Shown here one piece after another: positions 40,034 through 49,051 of a stretch of 64,000 nucleotides of DNA (the stretch's first letter is position 1; the number at the start of each line of letters is the position of its first letter). The DNA lies in assembly GCF_017916425.1 (NCBI RefSeq), contig NZ_JAFMSX010000004.1:248001-312000 (forward strand). The letters are read 5' to 3'. A program made the translations under genes and the position numbers. This DNA is from Nocardioides sp. SYSU D00065 (lineage in GTDB: Bacteria > Actinomycetota > Actinomycetes > Propionibacteriales > Nocardioidaceae). The notes beneath the pieces are model-generated. The model searched no databases. It saw nothing but the letters and a program-made list of their open reading frames with translations, and had not been told where the DNA came from.

Positions 40034-40741
40034 GTGGCGCAGGTGCTGATCATCGAGGACGACGACCGGATCCGGCCCTTGCTGGTGCGCGGCCTGCGCG
40101 AGTGCGGCCACACCGTGACCTCGGCACCCACGGGCATGGCCGGCCTTCAGCTGGCTGTCGACTCCACGCCCGACCTGGTGGTGCTCGACCTCGGGCTGCC
40201 GGACGTCGACGGCACGCAGGTGCTGTCCATGCTGCGCGCGGTCAGCGCGGTGCCGGTGATCATCGCCAGCGCCCGTGCCGACGACCCGTCGCTGGTCGGC
40301 GCGCTCGACGCCGGCGCCGACGACTACGTCGTGAAGCCCTTCACCAGCGCCCAGCTCGACGCGCGCGTCCGCGCGGTGCTGCGGCGGGTCGAGCACGGCC
40401 GCCGGCGTCCGAGCACCCTGACGGTCGGCGGCCTTGCGGTCGACCTGGCGGGCCGCCGGGTCCATCTCGACGGGCGCGAGGTGGACCTGACCCCGCGCGA
40501 GTTCGACCTGCTCGCCCACCTCGCCGAGCGACCCGGCGAGGTGGTCACCAAGCGCGACCTGCTGGTCGAGGTGTGGCGCCAGCCGTGGGGCGGCTCGGAC
40601 AAGACCGTCGACGTCCACCTGTCGTGGCTGCGCCGCAAGCTGGGCGAGACGGCCGCCGCTCCTCGCTACCTCACCACCGTCCGCGGCGTCGGCGTACGGC
40701 TCGCGGCGCCCGACGACCTCACCTCCGACGGGGACGGCTGA
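40034..40741 (+). CDS. OmpR-family response regulator
   Basis: The 235-residue protein has a receiver domain (1-115): VLIIEDDDRIRPLL, phospho-acceptor in DLVVLDLGLPDVDG, VIIASARADD and YVVKPFTSAQL. The C-terminus is a winged helix: LTPREFDLLAHLAERPGEVV, SWLRRKLGE and LTTVRGVGVRL. It starts at GTG 40034 and is followed by its kinase one base after the stop. It probably acts on the GYTAAS repeats near itself and near 42921. Confidence 0.95.
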   Translation: MAQVLIIEDDDRIRPLLVRGLRECGHTVTSAPTGMAGLQLAVDSTPDLVVLDLGLPDVDGTQVLSMLRAVSAVPVIIASARADDPSLVGALDAGADDYVVKPFTSAQLDARVRAVLRRVEHGRRRPSTLTVGGLAVDLAGRRVHLDGREVDLTPREFDLLAHLAERPGEVVTKRDLLVEVWRQPWGGSDKTVDVHLSWLRRKLGETAAAPRYLTTVRGVGVRLAAPDDLTSDGDG

Positions 40742-40742
40742 C

Positions 40743-42044
40743 GTGCGCCGGAGCCTGCTGGTCACCGCCGCCGCGGCGATCTCGATGGTGCTCCTCGCCA
40801 TGCTGGTGCCGATGGCCATCCTGGTCCGCAGCTATGCGCTCGAGGACCGGCTGGCCCGAGCCTCGCTGGAGGTGCAGGCCGTCGAGACCGTGGTGACACG
40901 CCACGACGACAAGGGCTCGGTGGCGGTCTACCTCGACCGGCTGAACGACGCCGACGCGCACAGCCGGATCACCGTGCTGTACCCCGACGGCACGGAGGTC
41001 GGACCCGACCCGGGCCAGGACGACAAGGTGCTCGACGCGCGCAACACGGGTCGAGCACGCGTGGACGACGTGCCTGGCGGCTCACAGGTGCTCGTGCCGG
41101 TCTCCCGGGGCGGGAACTCCGCCCTGCCGTCGCAGACCCCGGTCATCCGGGTCGTCGTCGAGGAACCCGGCCTGGACTCGGTCGTCGGGCTCGCCTGGGG
41201 CCTGCTCGCGCTGCTGGCGCTCGCGCTGCTCGCGGGCTCGCTCGTGGTCGTCGACCGCCTGGGCCGCTCGTTCGTGCAGCCGATCCGCCGGCTCGCCGAG
41301 CACACGCAGGCGCTGGGCCGCCCCGGCGCCATCGCGTCCGTGGCGACGTTGGAGGGCCCGCCCGAGGTGCAGGAGCTGGCCGGCGCCGTCGACCGGCTCG
41401 TCGGTCGCATCCAGCTGCTGCTGGCCCGCGAGCGGGAGCACGTCGCCGACCTCTCCCACCGCCTGCGCACCCCGGTGACGGCGCTGCGGCTGCGCGTGGA
41501 GACCGTCGCGGACCCCGCCCTGCGCGAGCGGCTCGGGTCCGACCTCGACGCCCTCCAGGCCACGGTGGACCAGATCGTCCGCGAGGCGCGGCGCTCCGAG
41601 CGCGAGGGGCTCGACCCGCGCACCGACGCGGTCGCCGTCATCACCGACCGGGTCCGCCACTGGGAGCCGCTCGCGGAGGACCAGGGCCGTCCCTGGGACA
41701 CCGACCTCGCCCCGCGAGGACCGCTGCTGCGTGCCAGCCGGGCCGACCTGGAGGCGCTGGTCGACGTGCTGCTCGACAACGTCTTCTCCCACACGCCCGA
41801 CGAGGCCGGCGTACGCGTCACGCTGACCGCCGACGACGACCACGTCGAGCTCGTGGTGGAGGACGCCGGCCCCGGCCTCCCCGCCGACCTGGACGCGACC
41901 GGCCGGGGCGAGAGCGGAGCCGGCTCGACCGGGCTGGGGCTCTCCATCGCTGCCCGGACGGCGGCTGACTCGGGCGGCACACTCGTCACGGGCGGCTCGG
42001 ACATGGGCGGAGCCCGGGTCGCCGTGACGTTGCGGACGGCCTGA
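40743..42044 (+). CDS. Sensor histidine kinase partner of the upstream response regulator
   Basis: The 433-residue kinase (GTG 40743) has an N-terminal membrane helix (LLVTAAAAISMVLLAMLVPMAILV), an extracytoplasmic domain (about 35-140), a second helix (VVGLAWGLLALLALALLAGSLVVV), a HAMP segment, the phosphorylation site VADLSHRLRTPVTALRL, and an HATPase domain (LLDNVFSHTPDEAGVRV, GSTGLGLSIAARTA). The signal is unknown. It ends 20 bp from the convergent secreted-protein gene. Confidence 0.94.
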   Translation: MRRSLLVTAAAAISMVLLAMLVPMAILVRSYALEDRLARASLEVQAVETVVTRHDDKGSVAVYLDRLNDADAHSRITVLYPDGTEVGPDPGQDDKVLDARNTGRARVDDVPGGSQVLVPVSRGGNSALPSQTPVIRVVVEEPGLDSVVGLAWGLLALLALALLAGSLVVVDRLGRSFVQPIRRLAEHTQALGRPGAIASVATLEGPPEVQELAGAVDRLVGRIQLLLAREREHVADLSHRLRTPVTALRLRVETVADPALRERLGSDLDALQATVDQIVREARRSEREGLDPRTDAVAVITDRVRHWEPLAEDQGRPWDTDLAPRGPLLRASRADLEALVDVLLDNVFSHTPDEAGVRVTLTADDDHVELVVEDAGPGLPADLDATGRGESGAGSTGLGLSIAARTAADSGGTLVTGGSDMGGARVAVTLRTA

Positions 42045-42064
42045 CCCGGGCTCCCCTGCGTCGC

Positions 42065-42451
42065 TCAGCGCACGGTGACCTTCACCGAGCAGGCACGGCC
42101 GGTCTCGGGCGTCACCGTCAGCCGGAACGTGTCGCTGCCGGCGGTGTCGCGCCGCCACGTGCTGAGGTCGAGCTCGCCCTCGGCGTCGGCACGCAGGACC
42201 CGCGAGGCCGCGAGCGCGCCGTCGTGGCGCAGCGTGACCCGCCACTCGCTGCCGGGACGGGCCCCGTCGAGGTCGGCGTCGACGTCGAAGCCGCGGCGCT
42301 CACGGTCGACGCCCAGCTCGTACGTCGCGCCGGCGCACGTCCCGGCGCGGTCCACGTCGGCGGCGGCGGGTCCGGCGACCAGGACGGCGCTGCCGCCGAC
42401 GGTCGCGAGCAGGGCGGTGGCGGCGACGGTCTTGCTCATGGTGGTGTTCAT
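42065..42451 (-). CDS. Secreted small protein, paralogue of the next upstream gene
   Basis: The 128-residue precursor (ATG 42451) has a signal peptide (VAATALLATVGGSAVLVAGPAAA). The mature part begins RAGTCAGATYELGVD, with a second cysteine in GRACSVKVTV; two cysteines may form a disulphide. It aligns over its length with the product of 42476-42859 (GTCGGATWELSAE ... EPCSATL). No known family. It is the second gene of a two-gene unit. Confidence 0.8.
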   Translation of the reverse strand: MNTTMSKTVAATALLATVGGSAVLVAGPAAADVDRAGTCAGATYELGVDRERRGFDVDADLDGARPGSEWRVTLRHDGALAASRVLRADAEGELDLSTWRRDTAGSDTFRLTVTPETGRACSVKVTVR

Positions 42452-42475
42452 GCGATGTCTCCTACGGAAGTGGGG

Positions 42476-42859
42476 TCAGGAGCCGAGCGTGGCGGAGCAG
42501 GGCTCGCCCTCGGCCGGGGTGAAGGTGACGGCGTACGTCGCGTCGCCGGGATTGCCGGAGGCGTGGGCGTCGACGTCGATCTCGCCGTCCTCGTCGGTGG
42601 TGCGGGTCCCCGTCAGCAGCGTGCTGTCGCCGCGGGTCAGCTCCACGTCCCAGGTCTCGCCGGGGCCGGCCGACTGCAGCTCGGCGCTGACCTCGGTGCC
42701 GCCGTCCTCCGCCTCCGCGCTGAGCTCCCACGTGGCGCCCCCGCACGTCCCGCGCTCGGTCGTCTGCTCCTCCACCGAGCGGTCCACGGCGTACCAGGTG
42801 CCTGCGCCGGCCAGGACCGCGACGGCGGCGACGCTGCCGATGACTGCCTTCTTCTGCAC
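42476..42859 (-). CDS. Secreted/anchored small protein, paralogue of the downstream gene
   Basis: The 127-residue product starts at GTG 42859 with GGAGG five bases upstream. It has one N-terminal hydrophobic segment (AVIGSVAAVAVLAGAGTWYAV) and a mature part RGTCGGATWELSAEAEDGG with a second cysteine near the end. It is a tandem duplicate of 42065-42451. Its promoter region contains GCTAAC/GCTAAG repeats shared with the two-component system. Confidence 0.78.
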   Translation of the reverse strand: MQKKAVIGSVAAVAVLAGAGTWYAVDRSVEEQTTERGTCGGATWELSAEAEDGGTEVSAELQSAGPGETWDVELTRGDSTLLTGTRTTDEDGEIDVDAHASGNPGDATYAVTFTPAEGEPCSATLGS

Positions 42860-42920
42860 TGTTCCTCCTCGTCGTCCGACGCCGAGGTGGCGTCTCGACC
42901 ACGAGGCTCGCCGCAACGCC

Positions 42921-42959
42921 GCTAACCGCGCTGCAGCCGAGCGCTAAGGGCCGGCAAAG
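42921..42959. promoter_or_regulatory. Phased GCTAAC/GCTAAG/GCAAAG repeats upstream of the paralogous secreted genes
   Basis: GCTAAC at 42921, GCTAAG at 42943 and GCAAAG at 42954 fall on an 11-bp register (22 and 11 bp apart), matching half-sites at 39978-39994. This suggests the same response regulator binds here. Confidence 0.45.
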
Positions 42960-42974
42960 GCCGCGGCGGTCGCG

Positions 42975-45017
42975 TCAGGAGACCGGCACGTCCCGCTCGA
43001 TCTCCGCCAGCCAGGCGGTGCCCTTGGCGTCGCTGGGCATCCGCCAGTCGCCGCGCGGGCTCATGGTGCCGCTCGGACTGACCTTGGGGCCGTTGGGCAG
43101 CGCCGAGCGCTTGAACTGGTTGGCGAAGAACCGCTTCACGAACACCTGCAGCCAGGTCCGGATGTCCTCCAGCCCGTACGCCACCCGCGCGTCCTCCGGG
43201 AAGCCCGGGGGCCACTCGCCCTCGTCGATGTCCTTCCACGCGTGCCAGGCCAGGAACGCGATCTTGCGGGGACGGAAGCCGTGCCGCACGACGAGCGCGA
43301 GGGTGAAGTCCTGCAGGTTGTAGGGACCGACCGAGTCCTCGGTCGCCTGCGGCTTCGTACCCTCCTCGGTCGGGATCAGCTCCGGGGTGATCTCCTGCTG
43401 GAGGATCTCGCGCAGCACCTCGTTGACCGGCTCGTCGAACTCGCCGTTGCCGATGACCCAGCGGATCAGGTGCTGCACGAGTGTCTTGGGAACGCCGGCG
43501 TTGACCGTGTAGTGCGACATCTGGTCGCCGACGCCGTACGTGCACCAGCCGAGCGCGAGCTCGGAGAGGTCACCAGTCCCCACCACGATGCCGCCGCGCT
43601 GGTTGGCGAGGCGGAAGAGGTAGTCGTAGCGCAGGCCGGCCTGGACGTTCTCGAAGGTGATGTCGTAGACCTTCTCGCCGCGTCCGTAGGGATGCCCGAG
43701 GTCGCGCAGCATCTGCTCGGCGGCCGGGCGGATGTCGAGCTCCTCGAAGGTGATCCCGAGGGCCTGCGAGAGCCGGGTGGCGTAGCCCTTGGTGGTCGCG
43801 CCGGTGGCGAAGCCGGGCATGGTGAAGCCGAGGACGTCGCTGCGCGGGCGGCCGAGCCGGTCCATCGCCTTGCACGCCACGATCAGCGCGTGGGTGGAGT
43901 CGAGTCCGCCGCTGACCCCGATGACCGCCTTGGGCGAGCCGATCGCGTTGAGCCGCTGCTCGAGGCCGGAGACCTGGATGTTGTAGGCCTCGTAGCAGTC
44001 GAGCTCGAGCCGCTCGGGGTCGTCGGGCACGAACGGGTAGCGGTCGACCTTGCGCATCAGCCCGATGTCGCCTGCCGGCGGGTCCAGCTCCCACTCGACG
44101 GTGCGGAAGCGCTGCACGCGCTCGGCGTGGGTGCGGCGGTTGTCGTCGAAGGTCACCTGGCGCAGCCGCTCCTGTCGCACGAGGTCGAGGTCGACGTCGA
44201 CGACGGTGCGGCGCGGACCGTCGGGGAACCGCTCGCTCTCGCCGAGCAGCCGGCCGCACTCGTACACCATCGTCTGGCCGTCCCAGCTCAGGTCGGTCGT
44301 CGACTCCCCCTGGCCGGCCGCCGCATAGACGTACGCCGCCGCGCACCGCGAGCTGGCGCTGCGGACCAGCAACCGGCGGTCCTCGGCCCTCGCGACCGTG
44401 ATCGGGGAGCCGCTGAGGTTGACGAGCACGGTCGCCCCGGCGAGGGCGGCCTCGGCGCTCGGCGGCACCGGCACCCACAGGTCCTCGCAGACCTCGACGT
44501 GCATGTCGAGGCCCGGGACGTCGAGGCAGCGGAAGATGAGGTCCGGACCGAACCGCACCTCCTGCCCGGCCACGGTCGCCCACTCGAGCTCCCGGTCGTC
44601 CCCCGGCGCGAACCAGCGACGCTCGTAGAACTCGCGGTAGTTGGGCAGGTACGACTTCGGCGCCACGCCGAGGATCGACCCCCGGTGCACCACCACGGCG
44701 CAGTTGTAGACCCGGTTGCCCTGCGCGATCGGGGCGCCGACGACCAGCGCGGTCATCAGGTCGGCGCTCGCCGCGACGATCTCCGCGATCGCCTCGTCGA
44801 CACCGGCCAGGAGCGTGTCCTGCAGGAACAGGTCGTCGACGGAGTAGCCGGTGAGGCCGAGCTCGGGGAACACCGCCACGGCGACGCCGTCGTCGTGGCA
44901 GGCGCGCGCCTGCTCGATCACGGCCGCGGCGTTGGCCGCCGGATCGGCGAGGTGCACCGGCAGGGTGCAGGCCGCGATGCGGGCGAATCCTTGGGCGTAG
45001 GCCGAGTAGAAGTCCAC
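42975..45017 (-). CDS. nadE: Glutamine-dependent NAD+ synthetase
   Basis: The 680-residue enzyme has an N-terminal nitrilase-type glutaminase domain with triad Glu52 ([12 protein letters not shown]), Lys121 ([14 protein letters not shown]) and Cys177 ([11 protein letters not shown]), then an ATP-pyrophosphatase synthetase domain with the P-loop [13 protein letters not shown] (SGGLDS at 369-374). It converts deamido-NAD+ to NAD+ using glutamine. The length fits the long actinobacterial form. Confidence 0.97.
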   Translation of the reverse strand: MDFYSAYAQGFARIAACTLPVHLADPAANAAAVIEQARACHDDGVAVAVFPELGLTGYSVDDLFLQDTLLAGVDEAIAEIVAASADLMTALVVGAPIAQGNRVYNCAVVVHRGSILGVAPKSYLPNYREFYERRWFAPGDDRELEWATVAGQEVRFGPDLIFRCLDVPGLDMHVEVCEDLWVPVPPSAEAALAGATVLVNLSGSPITVARAEDRRLLVRSASSRCAAAYVYAAAGQGESTTDLSWDGQTMVYECGRLLGESERFPDGPRRTVVDVDLDLVRQERLRQVTFDDNRRTHAERVQRFRTVEWELDPPAGDIGLMRKVDRYPFVPDDPERLELDCYEAYNIQVSGLEQRLNAIGSPKAVIGVSGGLDSTHALIVACKAMDRLGRPRSDVLGFTMPGFATGATTKGYATRLSQALGITFEELDIRPAAEQMLRDLGHPYGRGEKVYDITFENVQAGLRYDYLFRLANQRGGIVVGTGDLSELALGWCTYGVGDQMSHYTVNAGVPKTLVQHLIRWVIGNGEFDEPVNEVLREILQQEITPELIPTEEGTKPQATEDSVGPYNLQDFTLALVVRHGFRPRKIAFLAWHAWKDIDEGEWPPGFPEDARVAYGLEDIRTWLQVFVKRFFANQFKRSALPNGPKVSPSGTMSPRGDWRMPSDAKGTAWLAEIERDVPVS

Positions 45018-45068
45018 GGCGTCACTCTAGGGATCGCGACCTGTGGCTGTGCGCCTCCCTCCGGGCGG

Positions 45069-46298
45069 TCAGTCCAGCAGCAGGTCGGGAGCGACGGCGA
45101 CCGTGCGCATCCGGGAGTCCCCGGTCGCGAGGAGTCCGAAGTCGCCGGTGGCCGAGTCCCACGTCGCCAGGTGAGTCTCGCCGTCGTCCACCCCCATCGT
45201 CCGGTAGTCCATCGGCGACACGAGCAGCACCACAGTGGTTTCGTCGAGGAAGCCGAGCGGTGTGAGGTTCACGTTGTCGCTGTAGACCCCGTCCGGGTCG
45301 CGGATGGGGGCGAACGCCGCGATCCGTGCGTCGGCGAGGTCGACCACGACCGGTCCGCTCTTCATCACTCCCCTGTTGGGGCCGGGGTTGCCGACGTAGG
45401 CCACCCGCGAGAACCGGGTCACGAACCGCTCGCCGTAGCCGGCGATGCGGACGGTCGAGGCGACCTCGTCGCCGTCCCAGGTCCGGATCGTGCCGTTGGG
45501 CCAGCGTCGCTCGCGGACGGTGCCGGTGTCGGGGTCGACCATCAGTCCGCTGCTGTGCCTCCCGCCGTACGGCGCCGGGCGGGCGCCCCCGTCGAAGTCC
45601 ATCAGCCAGGGTTGCTCGAAGTGCAGCACGAGGAAGCCCTCGTCATCCGGCAGCCACAGGAGCCTGGGCCGTCCGTCGAAAGGCCCGACCAGCTCCGGCG
45701 GCCACGGCAGCACCTGCTGTGCACCTGTCGTCACGTCCACCACCAGGACGCCGGCGTCGGTCGACATCGCCACCCGGTCGCCCTCGGGGGTGATCACCGG
45801 GACGACGACGTCGTAGAACGTCCCGCGGATCGCGTGCGCCGTGCCCTCCACGCGGCGCCACTCCCCGTTCGTCCCGAGGACGCGCAGGTCGACACCCTCC
45901 TCCGGCCAGGCCAGGGCGACGTCGGGCAGGGGCTGCGTCGAGAGTCCCGGCGGGTCGGGCGGCGGATCGACCCGGGCGGGCAGGACGCTCGCGACGCGAG
46001 GCGCGTCGACCACCGTGAACGGGTCCCAGATCGGCTGCGTCGCCGGGTCGGTGTCCGGCAGTGACGGAGTCGCCGTGGCGGTGGGGTTCGGGGGCGCCGT
46101 GTCCACGACGTCGGCGCGCGGCACCCGGTCCTGCACGGCCCACGTCACGCCCCCACCCAGCACCACGACTGCCGCGAGCGCGCCCACCGCCGCTCGTCGG
46201 AGCCTCGTCCGGTGCGCCGAGGCGAGGGCGCGCTGAGCCAGGTGCGGGGCGGGAAGGTGCTCGGTGGCGCGCTGCAGCGCCTGGTGGAGCTCGTTCAC
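45069..46298 (-). CDS. Membrane-anchored beta-propeller-like protein linked to a SigE-family sigma factor
   Basis: The 409-residue product starts at GTG 46298, overlapping the sigma factor stop (GTGA). It has a short cytoplasmic N-terminus (1-34), one membrane helix (AAVGALAAVVVLGGGVTWAV) and a large extracytoplasmic domain with repeated beta-propeller-like strands (RVAMSTDAGVLVVDVTTG, RPRLLWLPDDEGFLVL, THLATWDSATGDFGLL). Position and topology suggest an anti-sigma or sensor role, though no zinc-binding anti-sigma motif is seen. Confidence 0.75.
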   Translation of the reverse strand: MNELHQALQRATEHLPAPHLAQRALASAHRTRLRRAAVGALAAVVVLGGGVTWAVQDRVPRADVVDTAPPNPTATATPSLPDTDPATQPIWDPFTVVDAPRVASVLPARVDPPPDPPGLSTQPLPDVALAWPEEGVDLRVLGTNGEWRRVEGTAHAIRGTFYDVVVPVITPEGDRVAMSTDAGVLVVDVTTGAQQVLPWPPELVGPFDGRPRLLWLPDDEGFLVLHFEQPWLMDFDGGARPAPYGGRHSSGLMVDPDTGTVRERRWPNGTIRTWDGDEVASTVRIAGYGERFVTRFSRVAYVGNPGPNRGVMKSGPVVVDLADARIAAFAPIRDPDGVYSDNVNLTPLGFLDETTVVLLVSPMDYRTMGVDDGETHLATWDSATGDFGLLATGDSRMRTVAVAPDLLLD

Positions 46299-46783
46299 GA
46301 GGTCCTCCCGATGAGGCTGAGGAGCTCGGGCGCCCCGGTGCGGAGGCGGCTCAGGGCAGCCGCGTTCTGGCTCTTGACCGTGCCGACCGACACACCCAGC
46401 ACCTCGGCGGTCTCCCGCTCGGTCAGGTCCTCGAAGTGCCGCAGCACGAGCACCGCGCGCTGGCCCGGGCTGAGCCGCCCGAGCGCGCGACGTACGACCA
46501 GCGCGATCTCCGGCTCGTCGCTCGCGGCGCCGTCGTCGTGGAGCACGGCCGTCGGCACGTCCCGGCGGCGGCGCCACCAGCTGATGTTGTCGCGGGCGAT
46601 GATGCGCAGCGCGTACGCCGTCGGGTTGCCCGCCGCGAGCCTGGACCACCGGAGCGCGACCTTGGTCAGCGCCTCCTGCACGAGGTCCTCGGCGCGGTGC
46701 ACGTCACCGGTGAGCAGGTACGCCGAGCGCAGCAGCTGGCGTTGCCGCCCGACCGCCCAGTCGGTGAAGCCCTGCTCGTCCAC
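46295..46783 (-). CDS. SigE-family ECF sigma factor
   Basis: The 162-residue protein (GTG 46783) has region 2 (LLRSAYLLTGDVHRAEDLVQEALTKVALRW) and region 4 (RLSPGQRAVLVLRHFEDLTERETAEVLGVSVGTVKSQN) of the SigE-family ECF factors common in actinobacteria. The following gene, overlapping by GTGA, is a membrane beta-propeller protein that may control it. It is divergent from the PQQ-type dehydrogenase at 46931. Confidence 0.92.
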   Translation of the reverse strand: MDEQGFTDWAVGRQRQLLRSAYLLTGDVHRAEDLVQEALTKVALRWSRLAAGNPTAYALRIIARDNISWWRRRRDVPTAVLHDDGAASDEPEIALVVRRALGRLSPGQRAVLVLRHFEDLTERETAEVLGVSVGTVKSQNAAALSRLRTGAPELLSLIGRTS

Positions 46784-46930
46784 CGGTGCCCCTCTCAGGT
46801 GTGGTGCCTACTCAACCCCCCGCGACCCCGAAATGGTTGGGGCGACCTCTCCCGGGCGCGCCTCCGGCTCGGCAGGGGATCGCCGGCGGACGCGTTCCCA
46901 ACGCCGAGGCGGGCGCGTAGCGTCCTCACC

Positions 46931-48121
46931 GTGCGCCCCACTCCTCGCAGCACCTCGCTGTCGGTCTCCGTCGCCGGACTGCTCACCGCGCTGCTCGCCG
47001 GCCCGATCGCCGGCTCAGCCCCCTCCGCAGCCGAGGGACCGGCCCGGGCCGGCGCGCCGCAGGCGGCCTCCACCACTGCGGCCCGCGCCCCCGCCCTGCG
47101 GGTGCGGACCCTGGCCCGCGGGCTGCAGCACGCGTGGGACGTCCAGCAGGCGCCGGGCGGCCGGCTGGTCGTGTCCGAGCGCGACCGCGCCCGGGTGAGC
47201 GTCGTGCGCGACGGCAGGCGCCGCACGCTCGCCCGCCTGGCCGGCAGGGTGTGGGTGTCCGGTGAGACGGGCCTGCTGTCCTTGGCGGTCGATCCCGCGT
47301 CCCGGACGCTGTGGGCCTGCCACGGCGCCCGCACCGGCGCCGGCCCCGAGGTCCGGGTCACGCGCTGGCGGGTCGACCGGCGCTGGCGCCGGCTCGCGCA
47401 GCGCCAGGTGGTGGTCACCGGCATCCCCGCCACCTCGGGTCGCCACGGCGGCTGCCGGCTGCTGCTCGAGCGTGAGGGCGACGGGCTCCTCGTGGGCACC
47501 GGAGACGCCGCGGTCGGCACCAACCCGCGCGACCTCGACTCCCTGGCCGGCAAGGTGCTCCGCGTGCACCGGCGTACGGGCGCACCGATGCCGGACAACC
47601 CCTGGGCCGGCGCCGACACCGACCGCCGCCTCGTGTGGACCTACGGCCACCGCAACGTGCAGGGCCTGGCCCAGCGCGCGGACGGGTCGCTGTGGTCGGT
47701 CGAGCACGGCAGCTTCCGCGACGACGAGGTCAACCTGCTCGTGCCCGGCGGCGACTACGGGTGGAACCCGGTGCCCGGCTACGACGAGTCGGTCCCGATG
47801 ACGGACCAGTCGCTGCCGGGCGCGCAGCAGGAGGCCGCCTGGTCATCGGGCGAGCCCACCGTCGCCACCTCGGGCGCTGCCTGGGTCACCGGCCGGCAGT
47901 GGGGCTCGCTGGAGGGCACGTTGGCGGTCGCCGCGCTCAAGGGCTCCGAGGTGCTCTTCCTCCGCTTCGATGACGCCGGCGGGCTCGTCTCCGTCACCCG
48001 ACCCGCGCGCCTCCAGCGGTTCGGGCGGCTGCGCTCGATCACGTCGGCCGCCGACGGCGACCTCCTGGTGACCACCGACAACGGCACCGGCGACCGGGTG
48101 CTGCGGGTGTCGCCGCGCTGA
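46931..48121 (+). CDS. Secreted PQQ-type sugar dehydrogenase (YliI-like)
   Basis: The 396-residue precursor (GTG 46931) has a signal peptide (SVSVAGLLTALLAGPIAGSAPSA, to about 34). The propeller domain follows with family motifs: LQHAWDVQQAPGGRLVVSERD, ETGLLSLAVDP, WTYGHRNVQGLAQRADGSLWSVEHG, DDEVNLLVPGGDYGWNPV. It matches soluble aldose sugar dehydrogenases of the glucose/sorbosone family, which oxidise sugars with PQQ in the extracytoplasmic space. No PQQ synthesis genes are visible. Confidence 0.9.
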   Translation: MRPTPRSTSLSVSVAGLLTALLAGPIAGSAPSAAEGPARAGAPQAASTTAARAPALRVRTLARGLQHAWDVQQAPGGRLVVSERDRARVSVVRDGRRRTLARLAGRVWVSGETGLLSLAVDPASRTLWACHGARTGAGPEVRVTRWRVDRRWRRLAQRQVVVTGIPATSGRHGGCRLLLEREGDGLLVGTGDAAVGTNPRDLDSLAGKVLRVHRRTGAPMPDNPWAGADTDRRLVWTYGHRNVQGLAQRADGSLWSVEHGSFRDDEVNLLVPGGDYGWNPVPGYDESVPMTDQSLPGAQQEAAWSSGEPTVATSGAAWVTGRQWGSLEGTLAVAALKGSEVLFLRFDDAGGLVSVTRPARLQRFGRLRSITSAADGDLLVTTDNGTGDRVLRVSPR

Positions 48122-48130
48122 GTGCCCGCC

Positions 48131-48146
48131 CGACTGTCCACAGTCG
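48131..48146. promoter_or_regulatory. 16-bp palindrome between the PQQ gene and the WXG-like operon
   Basis: CGACTGT-CC-ACAGTCG has 7-bp arms. It may be a short terminator or an operator for the following operon. It contains TGTCCACA, like a DnaA box, but is single. Confidence 0.35.
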
Positions 48147-48191
48147 CCCCGGACGGGTTTGAGGCGGCGTCGGCCGCGGAAGAAGAAGGCC

Positions 48192-48725
48192 ATGACGCCC
48201 CCTCCGAGCGACGCGCCTCCTCCTGACCCGTCCAGGGCCGACCCGGCGATGGCCGACCCGATGCTGCGGGTGCTGCGCGAGCGGCATCCCGAGGTCGACG
48301 TCGTCGTCCTGCCCCAGCCCGCGCCCGTCCCTGCGGCGGCGGAGCTGACGCTGCCCCAGCGCGAGGCGCTGGCGACCACCCTCGAACGGTCCCTCGACGA
48401 CCTGCTCGCGCGGGTCGCCGACCCGGCCCCCGCCGAGACCGTGCGCGGGTCCCGCTGGCACACCGACGAGTGGGGCCTCACCTGGTACGAGTGCACCGCA
48501 GTGGTCGGCCCGCTGCCCGAGGGCGGCAACATCGCGCTGCTCCGAGCGACCGGACACGCCCTGGTGGGTCTCGGGTGGCAGGCGCGACCCGTCCCCGGCG
48601 ACCGGCCCCGGCTGGTGGGCCGCCGGCGCGGCGGCCTCGACGCCGCAGCCACCGTGCGTCCCGACTCCCTGGTCCTCACCCTCCGGACCGCCAAGGTCCG
48701 GGCCGCCCAGGAGGTCGCGTCATGA
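48192..48725 (+). CDS. Protein of unknown function, first gene of the WXG-like/DUF1023 operon
   Basis: The 177-residue product starts at ATG 48192 with GAAGAAGG just upstream. A Pro/Ser-rich N-terminus (1-25) leads to LRVLRERHPEVDVVVLPQP and a folded part (RWHTDEWGLTWYECTAVVGP, RATGHALVGLGWQARPVPG). No signal peptide. The stop overlaps the next gene (ATGA), so it belongs to the same module; it might act as a chaperone or immunity-like factor, but that is a guess. Confidence 0.7.
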   Translation: MTPPPSDAPPPDPSRADPAMADPMLRVLRERHPEVDVVVLPQPAPVPAAAELTLPQREALATTLERSLDDLLARVADPAPAETVRGSRWHTDEWGLTWYECTAVVGPLPEGGNIALLRATGHALVGLGWQARPVPGDRPRLVGRRRGGLDAAATVRPDSLVLTLRTAKVRAAQEVAS

Positions 48726-49051
48726 CGCTGCAGATGTGGACCGCCACGCTCGCCAAGGCACGCGACGCCTGGGAGGAGCAGGCCGAGGCGCTCGACGGGC
48801 CCCGCAAGAACCTCGCGCAGGCCGATCCGGCGCTGCTCGGCGACGCCGTCCAGGGTGCCGCCGACGCGTTCCTGACCACGTGGGAGCAGCGCGTCCTGGC
48901 CTTGCGCGAGCGTGCCTCCGGCCACGCGGACGCCCTGGCCCAGACGATGTACGACCTGCTCGTCACCGACCAGGCCAGCGTTCGCGCGACCCAGGACCTC
49001 CTGCTGTGGGAGGACCGGGACACCCCGCCCGTCACGGCGGTGGGACCGTGA
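48722..49051 (+). CDS. Small helical WXG100-like/type VII secretion target-like protein
   Basis: The 109-residue protein is all-helical with Trp in MWTATLAKARDAWEEQ and in DAFLTTWEQRVLALRERAS, and a DALAQTMYDLLVTDQASV C-helix. Size and pattern resemble WXG100/DUF2580-type proteins secreted by ESX systems or packed beside them. It overlaps its neighbours by ATGA and GTGA. A WXG motif is not exact, so the assignment is tentative. Confidence 0.65.
   Translation: MTLQMWTATLAKARDAWEEQAEALDGPRKNLAQADPALLGDAVQGAADAFLTTWEQRVLALRERASGHADALAQTMYDLLVTDQASVRATQDLLLWEDRDTPPVTAVGP

Noticed and set aside
48134..48142. DnaA box (CTGTCCACA)
   Set aside because: A single 8/9 match inside a small palindrome, with no AT-rich stretch, no further boxes and no dnaA/dnaN genes nearby; not an origin.
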